This document shows positions 39,079 to 50,289 of a stretch of DNA of 64,000 bases, piece after piece. The position numbers were made by a program, and so were the translations under genes. Under the pieces are notes generated by a model. That model saw nothing but the letters and a program-made list of their open reading frames with translations, made no database searches and was not told the DNA's origin. The DNA is from Chara braunii (lineage: Eukaryota; Streptophyta; Charophyceae; Charales; Characeae), in contig BFEA01000372.1 of NCBI GenBank assembly GCA_003427395.1, forward strand, positions 10,079 to 74,078, in the 5' to 3' direction. Each line of letters begins with the position of its first letter. Position 1 is the first letter of the stretch.

Positions 39079-40656
39079 TGTCGAGCGCATCGGTCCCACA
39101 CCTCGCAGGGTGGGCCTCCCGGTCGCGTCACGCAGCAGTTGGTCTAATCCCCATCGCGATAAACATGGAGCTTCCGCAAGCCGCTCCGGCTGAGTGTGCC
39201 AACCATACCTCTCGAAAGCCCCTACAACAGAATAGGGTCAGCGTGAGGTACGACTTACCTCCACCTTACGGGAGCTGTCACCTCCCTTCGGTGGGCGTAT
39301 CCCCGCCGAGCTACCAGTCCACAGTACGAAAGCTAATCAATTGCAATCGAAGAGGTGGACCAGCCAAGGGCGTTTCTCGTACGCTGTAGCATAGGGGGTA
39401 CGCGTGGTCCCTCGCCTCCATTGAACCCGCACACGAACCGACACACTGGGGGGCTGAGTTCCCAAGCGTGGCTCATCGTCGGTCGACTAGGACGTATCTC
39501 TCTCACCACGCGTCACACCACACTTAGGACATAAAATTAAACACACACACACACACACGAAACAACACCCACTATCCTAGTCTCTTCAGTAGCCATCCCA
39601 TAACTTTTCGGCGCGAAATTGGATAGGCGACGCGCGTGAGACTTAGTATTACACCGCGCGGATGCAGGGCCTACTCATATCGACTAGCAATGCAAGCATA
39701 CGCAAGCATATGCAAGCATACACAAGCAGTTGCAATGATGGCGTACTATGTAGTACCCATACTCATGCGGTCCTCGTTAATCTCGAGGGTCGCATTCGAC
39801 ACTCGAAGTGTTGGCTGACATGCGCCTTGAGGGGTTAATCTCTCAACGCTAGACAACCGCCAAGTGCAGTTGAGAACCACACCCTCTTTTGCGTCCTGCG
39901 GAGAGTGGGTGGTACAGAGGTTCATACCAGTGGTGGCAATCGTCTCTTATTGCTCTGGAGACCAACTCCAGCATCTAGGGCCTGGAGGGGTTTGACCTTG
40001 ACGGCTGCCACGGACTACAACGTCCAACTATAAAAACTCTAAAAAGCAAAGGATAGGGCCCGGTTTCCAACACGTGCTGCTCCCCATGAATAGATTGGAG
40101 CATTTGTTTTCAAAAAAAAAAAAAAAAAAAAAAAAGGGATCTCCCTTTTCTCTCAACGCATAATCTGTTTAACCCTAGCGCACGGTCACAATAGGCCGCG
40201 TGAACACTCGGTGCATATGTATATACATATATATATATATAAGTTTGTCACAGCCCCTCGTTTGTTGTCCTCTTCTCTCTCTCTGCCTACGGTTTTACCG
40301 GGCATTTCTGTTTGTGACGATATATATATATATATATATAGGGTTATAAATATGTGACGATCACTTCTCACAATCACAGTGGGACTCCTCTCTGCCATAT
40401 ATATGTGTGAGATAGCAGGCAGTCAAATCCAAGGTCCGAACCACAAACATACCTGGAATCACATCAAAGATTCAACCAAAAGTCCACACACTACACGGGG
40501 TCAACTTCAACCATTCTCTGCGCTCATACCCCTTGCTTTAGCCATTCAAGCCTCACTCTTTGTGAACTCTCAAAATAAAGTACTATGTACCTTCGTCAAA
40601 TGGCCATTCAATAAAGTCCGAGTAAACACAACGAAACAATTCAAACCACAGGGCTA
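39079..40656. other. Unidentified tract with internal poly(A)
   Basis: GC-rich sequence without a credible ORF, interrupted by (CA)n at 39540-39558, repeats of gcaagcata (39687-39725) and a 24-A run at 40112-40135. After that comes a (TA)n region (40222-40340). The A-run could mark a retroposed transcript ending there. I do not recognise rRNA, tRNA or a known retroposon. Confidence 0.5.
40112..40135 (+). repeat. Poly(A) run, 24 nt
   Basis: Uninterrupted A-tract after ttgttttc, followed by gggatctccc. It may be the tail of a retrosequence covering part of 39079-40111; no flanking target duplication was found. Confidence 0.9.
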
Positions 40657-40719
40657 AAGCCTTTAGGTTGAGTGGCAAGAGTGGATTGACGATAGGACTC
40701 AAAATTATACCCATCAGTT

Positions 40720-41970
40720 AGAGGACATCTTCACCAAGAAATCGGTGAACACCATCGCGTCAATAAGGATAAGTGGAGGTGGTGGAGGTGGAGATGGTGG
40801 AGATGACGATGATGATGATGGGAAGGGAGGCAAAGGCCCGAAGAAGGAGGGAGGTCGAAACGGGGAAGAACGCTCTTAAAGGGGAGAAAGGAGAGAAAAG
40901 ATGAAAGTGAAGATCCCCTGGACTTATAACGGGAAGGAGGAGGAGAACTTCTACCAGTGGGAGGTGCACATGGGCATGCACCTTTACGCGCAGTTGATTC
41001 CATACTAGGACTGCGTTCTAGTGCCAACTTTGTGTTTGGGTGGAGATGCTGCCAACTTTGCCATATCCTTGGTGAAGAGAGCAGGCTGCTCTTCGATGTT
41101 AGAGTATTCCCAACAGACCCCCATTAAGGATTTTTTTAAGGCCCTAAAGGATAGGTTCGAAGATAAGAACCTGGCCCGACGCACTGAACATTTGATCCTC
41201 GATATAGCAGACCAAAAAATGGAAGAGCGTATTGGCACTAAAAAACACTATGGACGAGTTGCTACAGTGCCCTGAACACGATCTCACTCCCGCATAGGTC
41301 TTAAACGATTTCGCACGAGCACTTCTTGAGCCCCATAGGACCCAGTTGTATGCCCGAAATGCGACGTTTAGTAAGATAGTTGTAGACCAGGCTAGCTTCC
41401 TCCAAGAGGCAAACTGTTGCCATTATTTGGAAGGACCTGCAGAAAGGAGGCCGCTGGAAGAATAGAAGGATATCTGGTAGTATAGAGGGGAAGGATAACC
41501 TTCTAGTCACATTTGAGGGAGGGGGAGTTGAAGCATTACCCTATGAGAACATAGACTATGGACTGGAAGAGCAAAACAGCAGTCTAGTGGCCCAGGGAGG
41601 GGACTACTGGCAGCTGCATCCCGCGGGGGAAAGGAAGAGGAGGCCGAGGTAGAGGGGGCTGAGGTAGAGGTGGAGGTAGAGGACCCAGCGCGTAGGGGAG
41701 TGAAGGTAGCTATTACGTGGGAGGTAGGGGTAATTGTCCCCTGCAAGGCGGACGTGGTTCTACCTTCAATGGGGGAAGGGGAAGAGGACAAAGGCCGTAC
41801 TCAGCACACCCAGGGATCACTGTAGGAGAACCCTGGAAGAAGATGAATATAGAGTACAAGATGTGGAAGGAACAGCTCGAGGCAAACCAATGCCTTAAGT
41901 GTGGTGACCCCAACCACATTGTTCCCTTTCGCCCTGAGTGTCGGTACCCAAAAAGGAACAAACACTAGAG
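40720..41970 (+). pseudogene. gag: Element E gag
   Basis: A Gly/Asp-rich stretch (GGGGGGDGGDDDDDDGKGG) precedes TAA, then MKVKIPWTYNGKEEENFYQWE aligns with VKVKFPDSYSGKEEENFDNWE of element C. The capsid part (DAANFAISLVKRAGC, IKDFFKALKDRFED) is followed by shifts. The zinc knuckle CLKCGDPNHIVPFR has Arg for the last Cys. Not functional. Confidence 0.75.
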
Positions 41971-42169
41971 GTTGCAGCTGCCCCTACAAGGCCTTCATGC
42001 TTAGATAAACAAATAGAAATGCGCGTTGCACAAGCACCCTCCTTTTTGAAGAGCCCAATGGCAGAGGCTGGTGTACGCCGCTACCTAGGTAGTTGTCCGG
42101 AGACTGCCTGCGCTAGGGTCATCTCTAGGTGGGTCCCTTGCAAGCATCGGTGATGAGCTGATCACTCGT

Positions 42170-42690
42170 CGCCAAGCTTAAGAAGAAACTCGAAGGGCAG
42201 CTAATAATAATCGATCTAGAGATCAATAGAGAACGAGCAGGCACGCCAGTTGACAGTGGATCTACGTGTAGCTGGATTAGCCAGAAAGGGTTGCAAAAGA
42301 TGCACCTCAGCATGAAGGTGAAGAAGCTAGATGAGCCGGTAGTTATTAAACTAGCTGACAATCGAGAGATGGTTGTAAGTGAATACGTCGAGGGGGTGCA
42401 AGCATATTTCACGTTGGAGGGGGGGACTAAGGTGGAGAAAGTTTTGCATTCCTGGACCCTCTTAGTGGAGGATAGCCTTCCCTTCGCCTTAATTCTAGGG
42501 ACAGATTGGGGAGAGGTCGCGAGGGCTGACGTGAAGATGGGCGAGCATGAGTGCTGGTTGCCGAGCCCCGAAGGTATTAAGAAGAAAGTGCGGCTGTTCC
42601 ATGAGTCCGGAGTAGTCCAATTTGTCCCTCTGTTGCATGAGTGGCCCCGCGTTCGCCAGGCACGTAGTCAAAAGCAATTTAGTTGACCAA
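42170..42690 (+). pseudogene. pro: Element E protease
   Basis: IIIDLEINRERAG, PVDSGSTCSWIS (active site D-S-G), VVIKLADNREMVVSEYVEG, VQAYFTLEGGTKVEKVL, LPFALILGTDWGE (LG.DW intact). Open to TGA 42684. Better preserved than the surrounding parts. Confidence 0.78.
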
Positions 42691-44100
42691 CTTTTCGTAG
42701 CCTACGTAAGATCAGTTAGCAAAAGCAAAAAGGAGGAGGAGAAGAAGCCACCCGAAATAGAGAGTTTGTTGCGAGAGTTCGCTGATGTGGGAGGGGCCCG
42801 GACATGCGTAGTTGAAAGGGAAATAAAGCACACGATCGAGATAGAACCCGATAGTCGAACTCCCAAGGGCCCCATATATCGAAGGTCTCCCATAGAGCTA
42901 GATGAGCTNCTCAAGCAGCTAGACGAACTCTTGGAATAGGGGTGGATGAAGCCTAGTTACTCGCCGTTCGACACACCAGTTTTATTCGTGTCGCAGGAGG
43001 AAGGCGAACTGCGGATGTGAATTGATTGTAGAGGACTTAACGCAGTCACCATCAAAACGCTGAACCATTGCCCCGGTTAGACGACCTTTTGGATAGAGTA
43101 TAGAGTTGCAAGTATTTCTCCAAGACCGATTTGAAGTCGGGGTACCACCAGATAGAGGTACAGCCCAAAGACCAGCATAAGAGGACCTTTAGAACCCCCT
43201 ATGGCCGGTACTAGTTTGTGGTCATGCCGTCTGGTCTGACGAATGCCCCTGCGACCTTCCAAAGATGCATGCATGATCTCTTTCAAGAGTGGCTAGATAG
43301 ATTTGTAGTTGTCTACCTAAACGATATCTTGATTTTTAGCAAGGCTTGAGAGGAGCACCAGCAGCATTTGCGTCTAATTTTAGATAAGTTGCGCACTGCG
43401 AAATTCAAGTTAAACCCGAAGAAGTGTGAATGGGCTAAGCGCTAAGTGTTGTACCTAGGCCGCTAGTTAGACAGAGATGGGTCCGACCGGAAGACGAGAA
43501 AATAGCGGCAAGTAGAGACTGGCCTACACTGCGCACGTTGACTGAGCTGCAATCCTTTTGGTATTGACCAACTATTATCGAAAGCTCGCCTGGAACTTTA
43601 CCACGATTGCTGCTCCACTGCGTAGATTGCTGAGGAAAGAGACAATTTGGAATTGAGACAAAGTATGTACCTCAACTTTCAAGAAACTAGAAAGGTCCTT
43701 AATCAAGTACCCGGTACTAAAGATTGCAGACCCATCACTCCCGTTCATTGTCGCGACTCACTCAAGCCAATATGGAATTGGTTTCTCACTCCAGCAAAAC
43801 GATGGAGAGCTGTACAAGCCAGTGGATTTCACGTCTTGTAGATCGCCTAGTGAGAAGGTCGCCGTATCGATGTATGAGCGCGAGTTGTTCGCTTTGAGGG
43901 AAGCACTAAATTGCTGGCGTCCCTATCTCCTAGGAAGACACTTTAAAGTCTACTCTGACCACGAGACCCTCTGCTGGCATAGACCCTGGCCCGGATGACC
44001 CCTAAGTTGACTGGGTGGGCCGGAGAGAGAGATCAAATTGACTTTCTAGTTAAGGATAAGTACAACGTCGTTGCCTTTGAGTAGGTGTGCAGATTTCTTC
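42691..44100 (+). pseudogene. pol: Element E reverse transcriptase and RNase H
   Basis: FVAYVRSVSKSKKE, IKHTIEIEPDSRTPKGPIYR, then a stop at 42937 (LLE*GW, expected Lys), TGA for Cys (ELRM*ID), shifts, a stop at an expected Glu (GRY*FVVM), and [11 protein letters not shown]: the first Asp of YLDD is Asn. RNase H pieces: FIVATHSSQYGIG (Asp replaced by His), YERELFALREALNCW, KVYSDHETLCW. Heavily decayed. Confidence 0.8.
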
Positions 44101-46203
44101 GGTGCCATCGTAACTTACCTTGATGCGGGCACCGAGATGAAACAACAGATTAAGGTTGCATACGCTGAAGATCCCTTTTACAGCGAACTAATTAGAAAAG
44201 TGCAGACTACACCGCATGGAGTCCCAAGCTATAGAGAGACTGGTGGACTGTTATTTGAGAAAACTGACAGGTTTGACAAACTCTGCATTCCGAACAATGA
44301 GGCCGCGAAGATTGCAATCTTGGGGGAATGCCACGACACTGAGGGCCACTTCAGTTGGAGGAAGACTTATGCTACTCTCCTCTGGTCCCTCACCTAGGTT
44401 GGCATGAAGCATGTGTAATAAACCCAGTCAGGAAGATACTCATCAGACGGCGAAGTTCCAGTAGTCACAGATCTGTTCAAAGTCTCTGAAAATGACATCT
44501 GCAACAGTATCTCGTTACCATAGACGAAGAGAGTGGAGGGAGGAATAGACAAGGGAGAAGGTGGGAGAAGATCACACAATAGCAACCCAACCAGTCCCAC
44601 TTCTTCTCCGGGCTTCTTCCCCCTCCACGTCAACATTCAATAACAGTCACAAGTCTGATAAATCTCGGTCACACAGAAGTGCCACATGACACTATACTCT
44701 GAAGGAGACAATGAAGACAACCAGCATCTCGCAATATCGACATCGGCCTGAGGTAAGTATCCCGTTTCCAATCATCCACAGATCCCGATCTTCCTTCTCA
44801 AGGCAACCAGTTTCCACACGTAGACAGCGTGGACAATCCCACGTCAGCAGTCGAGACAGGTGGCATATGCCACATCATCAATGAAGACCAGTGGCAGGCG
44901 CTGCATCAATGTAGACCAAAGGCAGCAGTCAAGACAGGTGGCATATGCCACATCATCAATGAAGACCACTGGCAAGCGTTGCATCAATGTACACCAAAGG
45001 CAGCGCCACATACAACAGAGGCAGCGCCACATCAGCATGCCATGTAGACCAGAAGCAGTGCCACATCAGCATGCCATGAAGACCTGAGGCAGCGCCTCAT
45101 TAGCCTGCCTGGTGCACAATGCAGAACGCGCCAGCCTGTCGCCACAGTCCCGTTGTCATCCGCAATGCTAGCGTACAGCCAGCGTCGAGCCAGAACTTCA
45201 CCAGCGTGGTCAAAGTCAAGCCAGCATTCAAGCAGCATAGCCAGACTGAATGCTTGACTCTCTCGTGGCCAGCCTTAAGTAGCAGTTTTCGAGGCTGTCT
45301 GGCCTCGGTGCTTTTCCCCACAGCAGTCCAGATTGACTCACAGCTGAAGGCCCGGATTGTACAGTTGCAGACTTCTCCCTTGGACCTGTCGCTGTCTGGG
45401 TACCTGCATACAAACAAGCATGTGTGCTTGACCAGCGGCCTGGGCTAGGTACTTTTAGACTTTGACTGTTGGGTGGACCGACAGTTGACTGTCACACACC
45501 CAGCCCTGAATTTGTGTGGGGTCTTTTTCCCCTGTGTCGGCCTGGGCTGCGGGCGGCCAAGTAAGCCCTCAGGTGACCCTCAGATTCCACGAGACATATG
45601 GCATGGGTTATTGCACATGACTGCATAGCCTACGTCGAGGGCTGTCAAGTATGCCAACAGAACAAAAGTTCCACGCAGGCCCCCCATGGTCTGTTCAGAC
45701 CACTACCTGTCCCGTCCGCTCCCGGCGACTCTGTATCTATTGACTTTATGGACACCAAGGTCAAAAGCAGAAACGGGAAGAGTCAGGTGATGGTAGTTGT
45801 AGATCGATTTAGTAAATTTGCTATTTTTGTTCCGCTGCCCACTGAGGCGAGGACCGAGCTCGTGATTAGAGAGTTTTTCAATCACTGGGTGNAAGATTAC
45901 GGANACCCACTGACGGGCGAGCACTGGCAACAATTGATGAAAGTTTATGGATCAAAGTTGACCATGTCATCTGGTAGACACCCGGAGACTAATGGCCAGA
46001 CAGAGCAGATGAACAAACTGCTCCAACAAGTGATGCACATGTACATTACGCCCGACCAAATCGATTGGGACGAGCATATTCACAAAGTGCAGTCTGCGTA
46101 TAACGATTCAGTGCACCAGTCTACTGCACTCACCCCGAATGAACTGCACAAGGGTTGGCAGCCCCAACATCCGATTGACTGTCNGAATCCCAACCAGATT
46201 TAA
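44101..46203 (+). pseudogene. int: Element E integrase, split by a solo LTR
   Basis: Zinc domain: GECHDTEGHFSWRK to LLWSLT, interrupted at 44413, and resuming at 45616 with DCIAYVEGCQVCQQNK. Core: SIDFMDTKVKSRNGKSQVMV (first Asp), DRFSKFAIFVPLP, then FFNHWV.DYG.PLT joined directly to GEHWQQLMKVYG; the IVSDRDTRF segment with the second Asp is missing beside two N bases. Glu is kept in NGQTEQMNKLLQ. Ends at TAA 46201. Confidence 0.8.
44414..45615. repeat. Solo LTR, 1202 bp, with CATG target duplication
   Basis: TGTAATAAACC...GGGTTATTGCA (TG...CA with imperfect inverted ends) inserted in the integrase zinc domain. CATG occurs at 44410-44413 and 45616-45619. Inside are two 68-70 bp tandem units (ggcatatgccacatcatcaa at about 44861 and 44939) and further agcgccacat repeats. 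A plus-strand gAGGTAAGT at 44751 and a gacgaagaga.tggagggagg stretch recall the LTRs of B and D, so it is probably a related family. Orientation unknown. Confidence 0.85.
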
Positions 46204-46639
46204 AAATTGCCATCCGGTACGAGGGAATTTGCCATTCAATAGGAGAAAGAGCAGGTGAAAAAGAACATCCTTAAACTACTAGTACTTGGCCCATACATGG
46301 GCCGCGGGCCTTCCCCNTTCTAATGCGCCGCAGTTTTCGGNGTTCGGGGAAGGCCCGGCAGTGCAATGGATGAGGACATGCGTGGGCCCACAGAAACGGG
46401 CCNAATGGACTGTCAGATGTCCTGGTGCTGTGCTATGTGGAAACGAGCAAAGGCTGAAGGTGACGAGGGCGGAAAGAGAAAAGAAAAGGAAATCGTTGTT
46501 TTACTTTCTTTTTTTTTGTTGGAAGAAAACTCATTTTTCATGAGTGTATGCCAGCCCTTCGGATTGCAGGGCTTCCCTGTAATGTTAGCACTTCTTAGAA
46601 TGTATGGGCTTCCCTGTAATGTTAGCACTTCTTAGAATG
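46204..46639. other. Sequence between element E and the 223-bp repeat
   Basis: Contains several N bases, a gggccgcgggcc palindrome-like stretch near 46300 and a 43-bp repeat ggcttccctgtaatgttagc at about 46569 and 46607. No gene is supported. Confidence 0.5.
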
Positions 46640-47260
46640 TATCTGGCTCCACTTGTGGGCACAGTGGATGAATCTGAGGGCAATCACGTTCAGAGCTTGG
46701 TATCTCTTTTCCCCTTTGTTTTGTTTATTTTGTTTTTTTTTCTGAAGCAGTATCTCGGCTGTTTGTGATTCTGCTCCCTGTGAGAGACGGGGAGCATTCA
46801 ATGCTTGTCAACCGTTTCATTTGCAGGGCTTCACTGTGATGTAGCACTGTCCAGAATGTATCTGGCTGCACTTTGGTGCAGCAGAGGATGTATCTGAGGG
46901 CAATCACGTTCAGAGCTTGGTATCTCTTTTCCCCCCCATTTTTTTTAATTTTTTTTTTTGGGAAGCAGTATCTCGGCTATCTNGGCTGTTTGTGCTTCTG
47001 CTCCCGGTGAGAGNCGGGGAGCATTCAATGAGTGCCAACCGTTTCAATTCCAGGGCTTCAATGTGACGTAGCACTTCCAGAATGTATCTGGCTGCACTTC
47101 GCTGCAGCAGTGGATGTATCTGAGGGCAATCACGTTCAGAGCTTGGTACCTCTTTTCCCTTTGTTTTTTTTTGTTTTTTGGTTTTCCTTTTGAAGACTTT
47201 TGGCTGTTAGTGCTTCTGCTCCCCGCGAGAGGCGGGGNGCATTCAACGAGATCTTTCAAG
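46640..47260. repeat. 220-226 bp tandem repeat, about three copies
   Basis: ggcaatcacgttcagagctt recurs at 46679, 46899 and 47125. Each unit has a T-rich tract, ctcggctgtttgtg, ctgctccc.gtgagag.cgggg and gaatgtatctggctgcac. The last unit leads into the candidate exon at 47190, so the array contains degenerate copies of the exon start. Confidence 0.85.
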
Positions 47261-47861
47261 ACGGATCTGGCTGCACTTCTGCCCAGGCCATTTTCATGTA
47301 CACGAGTGGAAAGGAGAAAACTATCGCCTCTTTACATTCCAGCTGCTGCCAGCAGGTCCAGAATAAGGGCGGTACCTGTACCAAGCATCAAATGTCCCAT
47401 GTTGTTGGTTCCTGCCCCCTGCAGGCTCGGCAAAAATCGGCGGACAGGACATATTCAGGCTCGGCTTCAATAGCTGGGCCAAGTACTGGTGGTTTAAGGC
47501 CCAACATCAGATGGTGGAACNGNCCAACAAGCACCGATGACCTTCGTAATTCGCTGTCGGTGACTTGGTCTGGGTAAACTACTCAGGGAATCGCTTTTGC
47601 TTTTTTTCCCTCTGCCTACTAAGATGTTTCAGTTTACCAGGTTCTCTCTTATCCGCCTCCCATGCATTGAGGGGAGGAATCATCGGCATATGGGAAGGAA
47701 AATCANAATGTTCTACAGAAGGTAANGATTTACTAGCCTTGTATTGGTCAGGTGGTGAATGTGCCATAAATTACAATCCATCCACCCAATCATCAATGNT
47801 CCCGATGGTTTCACTGTGGAGGCCGAAGGCAAAATTTTGGGGGAACTTGAAGAGACTATAA
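47190..47861 (+). CDS. Candidate two-exon gene fragment, unknown product
   Basis: A frame open from about 47200 to 47573 (AFNEIFQDGSGCTSAQAIFM, TSGKEKTIASLHSSCCQQVQ, DLRNSLSVTWSG) ends at a donor G|GTAAAC. Using the acceptor gatgtttcag (47632), the frame continues GLPGSLLSASHALRGGIIG, LLALYWSGGECAINYN to TAA 47861. The 59-bp intron would be short; an alternative acceptor at 47640 also keeps the frame open. Cys-rich, no domain recognised. N bases at several codons limit certainty. It may be a host gene piece or part of an unknown element. Confidence 0.4.
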
Positions 47862-49026
47862 GAGTCATCATGAAAGCCAGAAGTCTTGCACAGGGAAAGG
47901 NTGGGGGAAGAGAATTNGAAGCAAGCTTTGTGGGGGACTTGAAGAGACTATAGGAGTCCTATCTACGTGGAAAATAGGAAAGCAAGGGCTANAAAAGAGA
48001 GGGTTCCACATGTGTGGGCGCAATTTTCAGAGTAAATGCACACGCGGGCCACACCTGGTATATAGGTACACCTCGCCATGCACCCCATGGAACCCATGGT
48101 ACNCCCCGCCCTGCCGTAACCAAACTAATGGTGCATGTTACCACTCTACTACTTCTCATGAAGCTACCTCGTACATGTGGTTATCCATGACCAGCTTTCC
48201 AAAGTGCCAGACATATAGGCTAGAGGACATGGGGAAGGCAGGAGGGCACAAGTCCCAAAAGGGTGCCAAGACCAGGCAGACTAGAAAAGCATCAAGGCAT
48301 GCCAAAACCAAGAAAGCAAAAAGACATCAAGGCAAAAGCAGTGAGGTGAACCATAGGCTGGAGGGCACGGGGGTGGCGGGAGGGCAGACCACATGCAAGC
48401 ACACCAAACAGGGGAACCAGAAAAAAATACAAGCCCCAAAAATATTGAAAGACCGAAAAAAATAAAAGNTGATGATGATAGATTGTTTCGTCGGAGTTTC
48501 ACCNACTCATCAGGAGGCTGAACCCTCAACAATCTGCGGAATCCCCGTATTGATGGTTTGGGTCATGAACCCTTTGACCCATGTTGAAGGCAGACTGTCC
48601 CCAAGCAAAAGACACGGAAGGCACGTCCTGCNGATGGGCGGCAAGGCAGCAGAGCAGCAAGGAAGACCTGTGAAGCAAGCGGGGCGGGAAGCAAAGCAGC
48701 GGCAGAGCGCAGACAAGACAGTCTACACATCCAACACGGAGCAAATCGGCACATGACCTACACACATCACGAGTTAACCCCACAGACTGTTGGTCCCACC
48801 ACCCGCTGAGCCAGGGAATCACTCAGACCAACATTCGTCATCACCCGCAGAAGACAGACATCCCGAACTGAGCGCCCCCCCTAAGAGTGCTGTAGGCACC
48901 CCAGACGAGTAATGGCCGACTGTTTGGCACTGCTTGAGGGTGCTCAGCTAAGGGACACTAAAAGTACGAAAATACAAGAAAGAAGAAACATACATAAAAA
49001 TGAGTGTGTGTGTGTGTGTGTTACAA
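47862..49026. other. Region without a supported gene
   Basis: Contains a repeated gacttgaagagactata(a/t)g (about 47843 and 47939), several N bases and an Arg/Lys/Gln-rich plus-strand frame (48010-48465) that I judge fortuitous. Nothing else stands out. Confidence 0.5.
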
Positions 49027-49154
49027 ATGCACTGCGCACTGGTGCGCCACAACTATGGTATTGATTACTCCCCGAAAGTTACAAATAGTTTATTACACAC
49101 ACACTTTCTGCTAGGACCCTTAATAAAACAGAATTATCGTACTTTTGTTATTGA

Positions 49155-49220
<66 letters not shown>

Positions 49221-49802
49221 CGGGGGGGGGGGGTGGGGGGGGTCGCTCGGGTGTGGCGAGGTGCGCTATGATGCTGCCACTGCGAGAGCAATTTACAAAA
49301 AAAAAACAAAAAAAAAACCATGATTTGAACCGCCAAAACTCCCTCAAAATGCCCTGCACGGACAAATGCTGTGCCCACCCCCCGAATTTTTTTTTATTAT
49401 AACTAAAAAATATATTTCAATCGTAAAAAAAAAAAAAAAAAGTTTTGGCTGATGCCCGTTACCGAGCTACACAGACGTGACCAAAAAAAAAACAGCATTA
49501 CCAGCCAAAATAAAAATAAAAACGGAGTTTCCGCTCTGTGTGAACAACGTGAACTACATCCGGTCATGTTTTTTGTGACCGGTGGCCGGCTTACGTTCAC
49601 CGAATCCGTGAACGGTGAACGGGGGTACGACAGTGGGTAGCGCGAGACAGAGAACAGGTAGGTCTCCGACCTCTCGCCTGGCCTGACGCGACTTCCATCA
49701 ATAGTATGACCAAACTCGGAATGAACCGGTTGAACATGAAAATATTCACTGGCATTTAATGTTTTTCTTCTTTTTCTGTTTTTATTGTGTGTGTGTGTGT
49801 GT

Positions 49803-49853
<51 letters not shown>

Positions 49854-49997
49854 NNNNNNNNNNNNNNNNATGCACTGCGCACTGGTGCGCCACAACTATG
49901 GTATTGATTACTCCCCGAAAGTTACAAATAGTTTATTACACACACACTTTCTGCTAGGACCCTTGATAAAACAGAATTATCGTACTTTTGTTATTGA

Positions 49998-50057
<60 letters not shown>
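49027..50057. repeat. Duplicated (GT)n-containing segment flanking a 16-N gap
   Basis: atgcactgcgcactggtgcg to ttgttattgaa followed by (GT)n occurs at 49027-49218 and again at 49870-50057, almost identical. Between them lie a further (GT)n ending at 49853 and the gap 49854-49869. The sequences after the GT runs differ (g-rich in both). Either unmerged alleles or contig ends placed side by side, or a true tandem repeat. Confidence 0.8.
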
Positions 50058-50059
<2 letters not shown>

Positions 50060-50289
50060 CGGAGGGGGTGGAGGGTGTTGTAGGGTTGGGAGAAGTACTG
50101 TGGGTGACAGCTCAGGGGGAACAGTGGCTATTTTCAGAATGCAGTTAAAAAGATACGGAGATGACAGGGCGTGCTTATTGTGAAATGATGGNGAGGGGTT
50201 GTTGCCGGTGAGGAAAAGTAACATTTGTGATGAGAATTCCAAGGAAATTACTCATATTCCAATTTGCTGTGCATGTCACTCTTTTGCAG

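Larger units (their letters stand above)
40657..46203 (+). mobile_element. Element E: decayed relative of element C
   Basis: Plus-strand gag, protease, RT, RNase H and integrase homologous to element C but with many stops and shifts; a solo LTR splits the integrase. No LTR of its own was identified at either end, so both limits are approximate. Confidence 0.75.

Noticed and set aside
48010-48465. 151-codon plus-strand frame rich in Lys/Gln/Thr
   Set aside because: No conserved feature, contains N bases and lies in sequence with internal short repeats.
49000-50060. Val/Cys frames across (GT)n
   Set aside because: Simple repeat translation.
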